From Massilia sp. IC2-477 (GTDB lineage Bacteria; Pseudomonadota; Gammaproteobacteria; Burkholderiales; Burkholderiaceae_D): a DNA stretch of 64,000 nucleotides. Of the stretch, positions 49,924 to 57,460 are shown piece after piece; within the stretch, counting starts at the first letter, position 1, and every line of letters starts with the position of its first letter. The notes under the pieces are model-generated. The model was given only the letters and a program-made list of their open reading frames with translations. It was not told the origin of the DNA and did no database searches. Made by a program: the position numbers and the translations under genes. Location: contig NZ_JAJFEQ010000006.1 in assembly GCF_020707265.1 (NCBI RefSeq), positions 248,001 to 312,000 on the forward strand, in the 5' to 3' direction.

Positions 49924-50886
49924 ATGCTTTCCGAATTCGATCTCATCAAACAGTTCTTCAAGCGCGAACGCCCCGGCCGGGCAGACCTCGGCATCGGCGA
50001 CGACTGCGCCCTGCTCACCCCGGCGCCCGGCCGCCAGCTGGCGATCTCGAGCGACATGCTGGTCGAGGACCGCCATTTCTTTGCCGGCGCCGATCCCTTC
50101 ATGCTGGGCCACAAAAGCCTGGCCGTGAACCTGTCCGACCTGGCGGCGATGGGCGCGCGCCCGGTCGGCTTCACGCTGGCGCTCAGCCTTCCCGCGGCCG
50201 ACCCGGTCTGGCTGGACGGCTTTTCGCGCGGCCTGTTCGCGCTGGCCGACGAACACGGCTGCGAACTGGTGGGCGGCGACACCACCAAGGGGCCGCTGAA
50301 CATCTGCATTACCGTGTTCGGCGAACTGGCGCCCGGCCATGCGCTGCGGCGCGACGCCGCGCAGGTCGGCGACGACATCTGGATCTCGGGGACGCTGGGC
50401 GATGCGCGCCTGGCGCTGGCGGGGTACTGGAAGGAAGTGGCGCTTTCCGACGACGACCATGTCGGGGCGGCGCAGCGCATGCACATGCCGACGCCGCGCG
50501 TGGCGCTGGGACTGGCGCTGGCCGAGCTGCCGGTTGCCCGCGCGGCGCTCGACATCTCGGATGGGCTGGTGGGCGATCTGGGGCATATCCTGGTTGCCTC
50601 GAAGGTGGGCGCGACGCTGGACGTGGACGCACTGCCGGCCGGGCCGGTGCTGGCGCGCCAGCCGCTCGCGCTGCGGCGCAGGTTCACGGCGGCGGGTGGG
50701 GACGATTACGAGTTGTGCTTCACGGCGCCGGCTACGCAGCGCGAGGCGGTGCTGGAGGCGGGACGGGTGAGTGGCACGGCCGTCAGCCGGGTCGGGCGGA
50801 TCGAGGCGGCGCCGGGCCTGCGCTTCGTGGATGCGCAAGGCACGCCGCTCGACCTCCAGCTGAGCGGGTGGGATCACTTCAGCTGA
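49924..50886 (+). CDS. thiL: Thiamine-monophosphate kinase ThiL
   Basis: This 320-residue ATP-dependent enzyme phosphorylates thiamine monophosphate to the diphosphate cofactor. N-terminal LSEFDLIKQFF, metal/nucleotide loops DLGIGDDCALL and AISSDMLVEDRHFF, HKSLAVNLSDLAAMGARPVGFTLALSLP, GGDTTKGPLNICITVFGE and AALDISDGLVGDLGHI are all ThiL signatures. The ATG at 49924 removes a 22-codon AT-rich open stretch. It is not accompanied by nusB or pgpA. Confidence 0.96.
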   Translation: MLSEFDLIKQFFKRERPGRADLGIGDDCALLTPAPGRQLAISSDMLVEDRHFFAGADPFMLGHKSLAVNLSDLAAMGARPVGFTLALSLPAADPVWLDGFSRGLFALADEHGCELVGGDTTKGPLNICITVFGELAPGHALRRDAAQVGDDIWISGTLGDARLALAGYWKEVALSDDDHVGAAQRMHMPTPRVALGLALAELPVARAALDISDGLVGDLGHILVASKVGATLDVDALPAGPVLARQPLALRRRFTAAGGDDYELCFTAPATQREAVLEAGRVSGTAVSRVGRIEAAPGLRFVDAQGTPLDLQLSGWDHFS

Positions 50887-50889
50887 CCC

Positions 50890-50956
50890 GTGGGCGGACG
50901 AGCCGCCCACCCTACGAATATCGCCTCGCGGTAGGGTGGGCAAGTTTCTTGCCCAC
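50890..50956. repeat. Outward-facing REP doublet, copy 3
   Basis: Two hairpins, GTGGGCGG-ACGAG-CCGCCCAC (50890-50910) and GTGGGCAAG-TTT-CTTGCCCAC (50936-50956), are joined through CCCACCCTAC / GTAGGGTGGG facing inward across 15 bases. The GTAGGG heads therefore lie at the centre, the reverse of copies 1 and 2. It sits between the convergent thiL and signalling genes. Confidence 0.75.
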
Positions 50957-50960
50957 GCGG

Positions 50961-53591
50961 TCAGCCAGCGTTCGCACTCTCCCCCTCTTCCCGCGGCGTC
51001 TTGCGGTCATCATAGGGCCCATACGTCAGCCAGTAATGGCGGAACGCCAGCCGGATATTCTCCCGCAGCTGCAGGTCGTGCCAGGGCTTGGTATAGAAGC
51101 GGTAGATCGCCCCGCGGTTGATCGAATCGAGCACCGACTCCACCCCGGTGTAACCCGACAGGATGATGCGGATCGTCTCCGGATACATCTCCTTGACCTT
51201 GCTGAGGAATTCGGTCCCGCTCATCACCGGCATGCGCTGGTCGCACACGATCACCTGCACCCGGTACAGCGCCAGCAGCTCGAAGCCCTCGGCCGGTGAG
51301 GAGGCAGTCAGCACCCGGTAGTTGTCGCGCCTGAACAGGCGGTGCAGCGACGTCAGCACGTTGACGTCGTCGTCCACGATGAGCAGGGTCTGCACCTTGT
51401 CGTCCTGCGCCGGCGGCTGATCCGGCTGGGCGCGGTTGTCCTGCACCAGGCGCGCCAGTTCGTCGGCCGGCAAGGCGCGCGAGAAGTGGAAGCCCTGGAT
51501 CTCGTCGCAGCGGTGGCGCCGCAAGTAGGCCATCTGGGCGCGCGTCTCGACGCCCTCGGCGATCACCTGCATGTGCAGGCTGTGCGCCATGCTGATGATG
51601 GCCAGCGCGATGGCCGCGTCGTCCGGCGTGGTCACGATGTCGCGCACGAACGCGATGTCGATCTTCAGTTTGTCGATCGGGAAGCGCTTGAGGTAGGCCA
51701 GCGACGAATAGCCGGTGCCGAAGTCGTCGATCGCGATGCGGATGCCGAGTTCCTTCAGGCGCCCCAGCACGTCGATGGTGTGTTCGGCGTTCGACATCAG
51801 CGCGCTCTCGGTCAGCTCCAGCTCCAGCAGCCCCGGCTCCACCCCATGCTTGTCCAGCGCGGCGCGGATCACGCCTTCCAGGTCGCCCTCGACGAACTGG
51901 CGGCTCGACACGTTCACCGCCACCCGCACGTCGCGCACCCCTTGCGCATGCCAATCCGCGATCTGCCTGCAGGCCTCGTCGACGATCCACTCGCCAACCC
52001 GCACCACCAGCCCGGTCTCTTCCATGATCGGGACGAACTCGGCGGGGTAGACCAGGCCGAAGCCGGGTCTGTTCCAGCGCAGCAGCGCTTCCACGCCCGA
52101 TACCCGGCCGGTATTCAGTTCCAGCTTGGGCTGGTAGTACAGCACGAACTGCCCGCCTTCCAGCGCGCCGCGCAGCGCCAGCTCGAGGTCGAGGCGCGCC
52201 AGCACCTGCACGTTCATGCCGGCGGTGAAGAAGCGGTAGCCGTCGCGCCCCGCTTCCTTGGCCCGTACCATCGCCGTGTCGGCATACTTGACCAGGGCGC
52301 CCGGTTCGGTCGAATCCTCCGGATACATGGCGATGCCGATGCTGGCCGTCAGCGCTGCCTGCTGGCCGTGCAGGTCGAAGGGCGCACGCAGGGTCTCGCG
52401 GATCTCGTTGGCCACGCTCACCGCTTCCTGCTGGTCGCGGGTCATGGTCAGGAACAGGGCGAATTCGTCGCCGCCCAGGCGCCCCACCGTGTCGCGCAGG
52501 CGCACCACCCGCACCAGGCGCGTGCTGAACTGGCCCAGCAGCTCGTCGCCGCGTGCGGTGCCGAGCGAATCGTTGATGATCTTGAAGCGGTCGAGCGTGA
52601 TGCACATGACCGCCACGCGCCAGTTCTTGTCGCGCGCCAGCTCGATGGCTTCGCGCAGGTTCTGGAAGAACAGGGTGCGGTTCGGCAGGCCGGTCAGCGC
52701 GTCGTAGCTGGCCATGTGGCGCATCCGTTCCTGCGCATGCAGGCGTTCGCTGATGTCGCGCGCCACCGCGATCAGCATCCGGCTCTTGCCCAGGTCCTGC
52801 AGCTTCCAGCTGATTTCCACCGCCACCGCACCGGCGCCGCCGGCGCGCAGCAGTTCGGTCTCGACGATGTCGCCCGGCAGCGCGCCGAACTCCACCTTGC
52901 CGTCCTCGCCCTCCTCCGTGGACAGCCGGAGCGGCAGGTCGGCCGCCAGGTGGCGCTCGAGCAGTTCGCGCGTGGCCAGGCCCAGGGCCACCGGATCGAT
53001 GCGCAGCAGCGCGTCACGCGAAAAGCCCAGCATGCGGCAGGCGCCGTCGGAGACGTCGACCATCGCCATGCTGGCGGTGTCGATCAGGAAGATCGCGTCG
53101 GGCGTGGCGTCCATCGCCCCACGGAAGCGCGCCAGCTCGGCGGTGCGCTCGCGCACTTCGCGTTCCAGCTGCACGCCGTAGTCCTGCGATTCGCGGTGCA
53201 GCAGGCGTACTTCGAGCAGGTTGCGGATGCGCGTCATCACCTCGACGGTATCGAAGGGCTTGCCGATGAAGTCGCGCGCGCCGGCTTCCAGCGCGGCCAG
53301 CTTCTTGTCCGGCTCGGCCGTCACCACCAGCACCGGCAGCCAGGAATCGCTTTCGAGCGGCTTCAGGGCCTCCATGACGTCGAAGCCATCCATGCCCGGC
53401 ATGTGCAGGTCGAGGATGATCAGGTCGTAGCGGTGCTTCAGGTGCATCGACACTACCTGGCGCGGGTCATAGGTACTCGACACGTTCTCGTACCCCGTGG
53501 TTTTCAGGAGGTATTCGAGCAGCTGGACGTTGACGGGTTCGTCGTCCACCACGAGGATGCGCGCGCGGCGGATGTCGTTCAGTGAAATCAT
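50961..53591 (-). CDS. REC-PAS-GGDEF-EAL-REC cyclic-di-GMP signalling protein
   Basis: This 876-residue cytoplasmic protein begins with a receiver (10-130; Asp in LIILDLHMPGMDG), then a PAS domain (about 160-280). The GGDEF domain has an intact GRLGGDEFALF motif (about 370). The EAL domain has intact EALLRW (about 497), NVSSRQF, ELTESALM, IDDFGTGYSSLAYLKRFPIDKLKID and QGFHFSRALP. A second receiver (about 735-850) has Asp in VIVCDQRMPVMSG and a KPW signature. Both synthesis and hydrolysis sites look active. It overlaps the stop of the upstream hybrid kinase (ATGA), so the receivers are likely phosphorylated by that kinase. Confidence 0.95.
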   Translation of the reverse strand: MISLNDIRRARILVVDDEPVNVQLLEYLLKTTGYENVSSTYDPRQVVSMHLKHRYDLIILDLHMPGMDGFDVMEALKPLESDSWLPVLVVTAEPDKKLAALEAGARDFIGKPFDTVEVMTRIRNLLEVRLLHRESQDYGVQLEREVRERTAELARFRGAMDATPDAIFLIDTASMAMVDVSDGACRMLGFSRDALLRIDPVALGLATRELLERHLAADLPLRLSTEEGEDGKVEFGALPGDIVETELLRAGGAGAVAVEISWKLQDLGKSRMLIAVARDISERLHAQERMRHMASYDALTGLPNRTLFFQNLREAIELARDKNWRVAVMCITLDRFKIINDSLGTARGDELLGQFSTRLVRVVRLRDTVGRLGGDEFALFLTMTRDQQEAVSVANEIRETLRAPFDLHGQQAALTASIGIAMYPEDSTEPGALVKYADTAMVRAKEAGRDGYRFFTAGMNVQVLARLDLELALRGALEGGQFVLYYQPKLELNTGRVSGVEALLRWNRPGFGLVYPAEFVPIMEETGLVVRVGEWIVDEACRQIADWHAQGVRDVRVAVNVSSRQFVEGDLEGVIRAALDKHGVEPGLLELELTESALMSNAEHTIDVLGRLKELGIRIAIDDFGTGYSSLAYLKRFPIDKLKIDIAFVRDIVTTPDDAAIALAIISMAHSLHMQVIAEGVETRAQMAYLRRHRCDEIQGFHFSRALPADELARLVQDNRAQPDQPPAQDDKVQTLLIVDDDVNVLTSLHRLFRRDNYRVLTASSPAEGFELLALYRVQVIVCDQRMPVMSGTEFLSKVKEMYPETIRIILSGYTGVESVLDSINRGAIYRFYTKPWHDLQLRENIRLAFRHYWLTYGPYDDRKTPREEGESANAG

Positions 53592-55633
53592 TCGGCCTTC
53601 CTTTCGGCCGGCGCCATGTGTCCTGCACCCGCCTGGGCGCGGAGCTGGGCCAGCGTACTGTTGATCGCTTCGGTGAACTTGTCGATGTCGATCGGTTTGG
53701 TCAGGTAGCGGGTGAAACCCGCGGCCATGCCGCGCTCGATGTCGCGCGGCATGGCATTGGCGGTCAGGGCGATGACCGGAATGGTGGCGGTGAGCGGGTC
53801 GGCGCGCAGCTGCTTGAGCACCTCGATCCCGCTCATGCCCGGCAGGTTCAGGTCCATCAGGATGATCTCCGGCAGGTGGGCGCGCGCCAGCGACAGGCCG
53901 ACGTGGCCGTCGAGCGCCGACAGCAGGCGCAGGTCGGCGCGGAAGCGCACGATCTCTTCCACCAGGCGCAGGTTGGCCGGGTTGTCTTCCACATAGAGTA
54001 TCAAATGCGGTGCGCCGTCTTCCGGCACGGTCTGCACGTCAGGCGTGTCGCCCGGCGCGCTGTCCGCCGCCGGCGCGGCCAGCGGCGCCGTGGTGGCCAG
54101 CTCGATCCAGAACACGCTGCCCACGCCCGGGCTGCTGGACACGCCGATCTCGCCACCCATCAGCTCCACCAGGCGCTTGGTTACCACCAGGCCGATGCCG
54201 GTGCCTTCCTGGCTGCCGCCCTCCTGGCCGAGCCGGTTGAAGGGCTGGAACAGGGCCGCCACCTGCTCGGCAGAGAGGCCGGCGCCGGTGTCCTGCACCG
54301 ACAGGCGCAGCCGGGTCGGCGCCACCTGCTCGCAGCTCACCACCACGGCGCCGGACTCGCGGTTGTACTTGACCGCATTCGACAGCAGGTTGAGCAAGAC
54401 CTGTTTCAGGCGCGTGCGGTCGGCCAGCACTACCGCCCCTGGCGTCTCGGGGAACAGCACGCGCACGCCGCGGGCGGCCGCGATCGGCTCGACCATGGTG
54501 CGGGTCTCCATCAGCGTGTCGCTCAGGGCCACCGGCTCCATCGACAGCGTCACGGTGCCCGACTCCACCTTGGCCAGGTCGAGGATCTCGTTGATCAGGG
54601 TGAGCAGGTGGCGGCCGCTCTTCAATATGTGGTTGGCGAATTCCTTCTTCTGCTCCAGCGTTGACGGCAGGGTGTCGGAGGTCAGGATCTGGGCGAAACC
54701 GAGGATGGCGTTGAGCGGCGTGCGCAGTTCGTGGCTCATCGAGGAGAGGAAGGCGGATTTCGCCTGGTTGGCGCTGCGCGCCTCCTCGATCGCATTCGCC
54801 AGTTCGGCGTTGGCCAGCGCCAGCTGCAGGGTGCGTTCGTCGACGCGCTGCTCGAGCTGTTCGTTCAGGCGCATGACTTCCTGCTGGGCGCGCGAGCGCT
54901 CGGCCACCTCGCGCGCGATCTCGCTGCTCGAGGTTTCCAGCTCGCGGGTGCGGCCCTCGATCTCGAGCAGCATGGCATTGAAGGAATCGACCAGCTCCCC
55001 CGCCTCGTCGTTGCTGATGCGCGGCGCGCGGCGCGAATAGTCGCGGGTGGCGACGACGTCGCGCGCGATCTCGGTGATGGCCACGATCGGCGCCGTCAGC
55101 GCCCGTCCCATGCGGCGCATCACCAGGTAGGCCACGCCCATCGCCAGCAGGGTCACCAGGGCCGCGATGCTGAGATAGTCCAGGGTGCGCTGCAGCAGGC
55201 GGTTCTCGGCGCGCAGGTAGACGGTGCCGAGGGTATCGCCGTTTTCGACGATGCGCTGGAGGATGACCAGGTCGTCCCCATTGGTCGAGGGCGCCCCGGA
55301 CAGGGTCTGCGGCAGCACCCGCGTTTCGCCCGCCGCACGGTAGGAGGCGAACAGTTCGCCGTTGGCGTCGTAGATGGCGGCGGCGCGCACCTGCGGACGG
55401 GTGCGCAGCAGCGCCAGGTTCTCGTTGGCCAGGCGCGGATCGTCGAAGGTCAGCGCGGCCGAGGTCATGTGCCCGACCAGCTCGGCCTGGGTGGCGAGGT
55501 CGTTGAGCAGGCTGCGGTGGTAGCTGCGCAGGTCGTAGAAGATGATGATCGCCACCGACACCAGCAGCGCGACCAGCGTGGTCGCCATCACCGCCCTGAC
55601 CAGCTTGCTTCGGATCGAACGGCCCCGGATCAT
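53588..55633 (-). CDS. CHASE8-type hybrid sensor histidine kinase
   Basis: This 681-residue protein has TM1 (about 12-35), a periplasmic CHASE8-like domain (DLRSYHRSLLNDLATQAELVGHMTSAALTFDDPRLANENLALLRTRPQVRAAAIYD) and TM2 (about 153-172). HAMP (about 175-235), HisKA with phospho-His in MSHELRTPLNAILGF (about 300), HATPase (DTGAGLSAEQVAALFQPFNRLG, GTGIGLVVTKRLV) and a receiver (about 543-660; Asp in IILMDLNLPGMSG) follow. No HPt is attached. The ATG at 55633 begins the membrane anchor. It is coupled by a four-base overlap to the GGDEF-EAL regulator. Confidence 0.93.
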   Translation of the reverse strand: MIRGRSIRSKLVRAVMATTLVALLVSVAIIIFYDLRSYHRSLLNDLATQAELVGHMTSAALTFDDPRLANENLALLRTRPQVRAAAIYDANGELFASYRAAGETRVLPQTLSGAPSTNGDDLVILQRIVENGDTLGTVYLRAENRLLQRTLDYLSIAALVTLLAMGVAYLVMRRMGRALTAPIVAITEIARDVVATRDYSRRAPRISNDEAGELVDSFNAMLLEIEGRTRELETSSSEIAREVAERSRAQQEVMRLNEQLEQRVDERTLQLALANAELANAIEEARSANQAKSAFLSSMSHELRTPLNAILGFAQILTSDTLPSTLEQKKEFANHILKSGRHLLTLINEILDLAKVESGTVTLSMEPVALSDTLMETRTMVEPIAAARGVRVLFPETPGAVVLADRTRLKQVLLNLLSNAVKYNRESGAVVVSCEQVAPTRLRLSVQDTGAGLSAEQVAALFQPFNRLGQEGGSQEGTGIGLVVTKRLVELMGGEIGVSSSPGVGSVFWIELATTAPLAAPAADSAPGDTPDVQTVPEDGAPHLILYVEDNPANLRLVEEIVRFRADLRLLSALDGHVGLSLARAHLPEIILMDLNLPGMSGIEVLKQLRADPLTATIPVIALTANAMPRDIERGMAAGFTRYLTKPIDIDKFTEAINSTLAQLRAQAGAGHMAPAERKAE

Positions 55634-56058
55634 GCGGCCTCCGGCGCGGGCCGGATGGGCGAGCGGGCGCCGCTGGCGCGGCAATGCCGGTCCATCGGCC
55701 GGAAAAAAGCAGGGAGCGCCGTGGCGGCAGTGCCGCCCACCTGCGCCGGCCCCATCCGGTCACGCGCATGTCGTTCGAGCGGCATCCAGGGTCCTACAGA
55801 AAACAGAAATAAGGAAGACCGACCGGGGTCGGTGCGCACCGGTCGCATGCGGCGGCGCTGACAGCATAGCCGACCGCTTCGTGTCATGTCGCACGGAACT
55901 ATTCACGATCACCGTCAATACATCATGCAAGGCGGGTACAGGCGCCTGAGGCTTTTCGTGCACGCTTTATGCGTCAGTACGGCACGACCGCGCTAGAATG
56001 AAAGCGCGCCCGCGTGCGCCAACCCGGCATCGCCCATCCGCATCCAAAGGAGCCTCAC
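55634..56058. other. Divergent intergenic region, kinase / pncC
   Basis: In 425 bases no convincing gene is visible; short frames on both strands are Arg/Pro/Cys-rich and lack ribosome sites. A TAGAAT box at 55994-55999 with GCGTCA 17 bases upstream may drive pncC. Nothing else was recognised. Confidence 0.5.
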
Positions 56059-56541
56059 GTGACGAACGATATTCTAGAACTTGCAAGCAAAGTCGGCCGG
56101 GCGCTCGAGGCCAAGCGCCTGGTGCTGGCCACCGCCGAGTCCTGCACCGGGGGTGGGGTGTCCCAGGCGATCACCGAAATCCCGGGCTCCACCGGCTGGT
56201 TCGACTGCGGCTTCGTCACCTACTCCAACCATTCCAAGACCGAGCTGCTGGACGTGCCGGCCGCGCTCATCGCGCAATTCGGCTCGGTGAGCGAGGAAGT
56301 GGCCGGCAAGATGGCCGAAGGGGCGCTCTCCAACAGCACGGCCGACGTCTCGGTGTCGACCACCGGCATCGCCGGCCCGACCGGCGCGGTGCCGGGCAAA
56401 CCCGTGGGCACGGTCTGCTTCGGCTGGGCGCGCGGCGACACGACCTATACCGAACGCCTGGTGTTCCAGGGCGACCGCCAGGCGGTGCGCGAACAGACCG
56501 TGGCGCATGCGCTGCAGGGGCTGCTGCGCTTCATTGAATAA
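56059..56541 (+). CDS. pncC: Nicotinamide-nucleotide amidohydrolase, CinA C-terminal family (PncC)
   Basis: This 160-residue cytosolic enzyme deamidates NMN to nicotinate mononucleotide in the pyridine nucleotide cycle. The family signature VLATAESCTGGGVSQAITEIPGSTGWFDCGFVTYSNHSKTELLDV is present with the catalytic Ser (ESCTGG), and TGIAGPTGAVPGKPVGTVCFGWA closes the site. The start is GTG at 56059, seven bases after AAGGAG; the ATG 15 codons earlier has no ribosome site. Single-domain form without the CinA N-terminal COG1058 part. Confidence 0.94.
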   Translation: MTNDILELASKVGRALEAKRLVLATAESCTGGGVSQAITEIPGSTGWFDCGFVTYSNHSKTELLDVPAALIAQFGSVSEEVAGKMAEGALSNSTADVSVSTTGIAGPTGAVPGKPVGTVCFGWARGDTTYTERLVFQGDRQAVREQTVAHALQGLLRFIE

Positions 56542-56557
56542 CAGCCGGGCGCCGGCC

Positions 56558-57448
56558 ATGATCCGGATGGCGCCGCGCCTGCTGGGCGCCCTGGCGCTGC
56601 TCGCAGCGTCCGCCGGGGCGCCGGCCGCGGTCTATACGGTCTACGCGGCCGGCGACATCGCCCGCTGCAAGCATCCCGACCCGCGCTGGTCGGGCGCCGC
56701 CGCCACCGCCACGCTGGTGGAAGGCCTGCTGCGCACCGACCCGCAGGCCGCGGTGCTGAGCCTGGGCGACCACACCTACCCGAAGGGCACGGCAGCCGAA
56801 TTCGAACGCTGCTACGGCCCGACCTGGGGGCGCTTTCGCGAGCGCACCTGGCCCACGCCCGGCAACCACGAATACCTGACGCCAGGGGCCAAACCCTATT
56901 TCGCCTATTTCGGCGCACGCGCCGGCAAGGGCTACTACAGCCTGCGGCTGGGCAGCTGGCTGGTGATCTCGCTCGACAGCAACCTGACCGGTGCGGCCCA
57001 CGCCGCCCAGATGGACTGGCTGCGCGCCGAGCTGGCGCGCCAGAGCGCTGCCTGCACCCTCGCCTTCTGGCACCACCCGCTGTACACCTCGGGCGGACAC
57101 CTGGGCCCCGGCCGCATGCGCGACGCCTTTGCCCTGCTCCACCAGGCCGGCGCCGAAGTCGTCCTGTCCGGCCACGACCACGACTATGAGCGCTTCGCGC
57201 CCCAGGATGCCGACGGCCGGCTCGACCGTGCGCACGGGCTGCGCCAGTTCGTGGTCGGCACCGGCGGCGCCTACGCCACGCCCTTCCTCCAGCTCACCGC
57301 GCACAGCGAAGTGCGCGAAGCCAGTTATGATGGCGTCCTCGCGCTGCGCCTGCTGGACGGCGCCTACGAGTGGCGCTTCCTGCCGGCCGACCCCGGCCGC
57401 GTGCCGGCGGGCGCCACGCTCGACCATGGACGTGCCACCTGCCACTGA
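56558..57448 (+). CDS. Secreted metallophosphoesterase (calcineurin-like)
   Basis: The protein has 296 residues with a signal peptide (MIRMAPRLLGALALLAASAGAPAA). The dinuclear metal motifs are in order: AAGDIARC, LGDHTYPKGTAAEFERCYGPTWG (GDxxY as in purple acid phosphatases), PGNHEY, FWHHPLYTSGGH and LSGHDHDYERF. Related exported proteins are phosphomonoesterases or phosphodiesterases; substrate unknown. The start lies 16 bases after pncC and 12 bases separate its stop from the M16 protease start, so the three may share an mRNA. Confidence 0.88.
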   Translation: MIRMAPRLLGALALLAASAGAPAAVYTVYAAGDIARCKHPDPRWSGAAATATLVEGLLRTDPQAAVLSLGDHTYPKGTAAEFERCYGPTWGRFRERTWPTPGNHEYLTPGAKPYFAYFGARAGKGYYSLRLGSWLVISLDSNLTGAAHAAQMDWLRAELARQSAACTLAFWHHPLYTSGGHLGPGRMRDAFALLHQAGAEVVLSGHDHDYERFAPQDADGRLDRAHGLRQFVVGTGGAYATPFLQLTAHSEVREASYDGVLALRLLDGAYEWRFLPADPGRVPAGATLDHGRATCH

Positions 57449-57460
57449 CCGGAGCACGAG

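Noticed and set aside
55542..55949. 135-codon plus-strand frame upstream of pncC
   Set aside because: Begins antisense to the kinase membrane anchor, Arg/Pro/Cys-rich, no SD.
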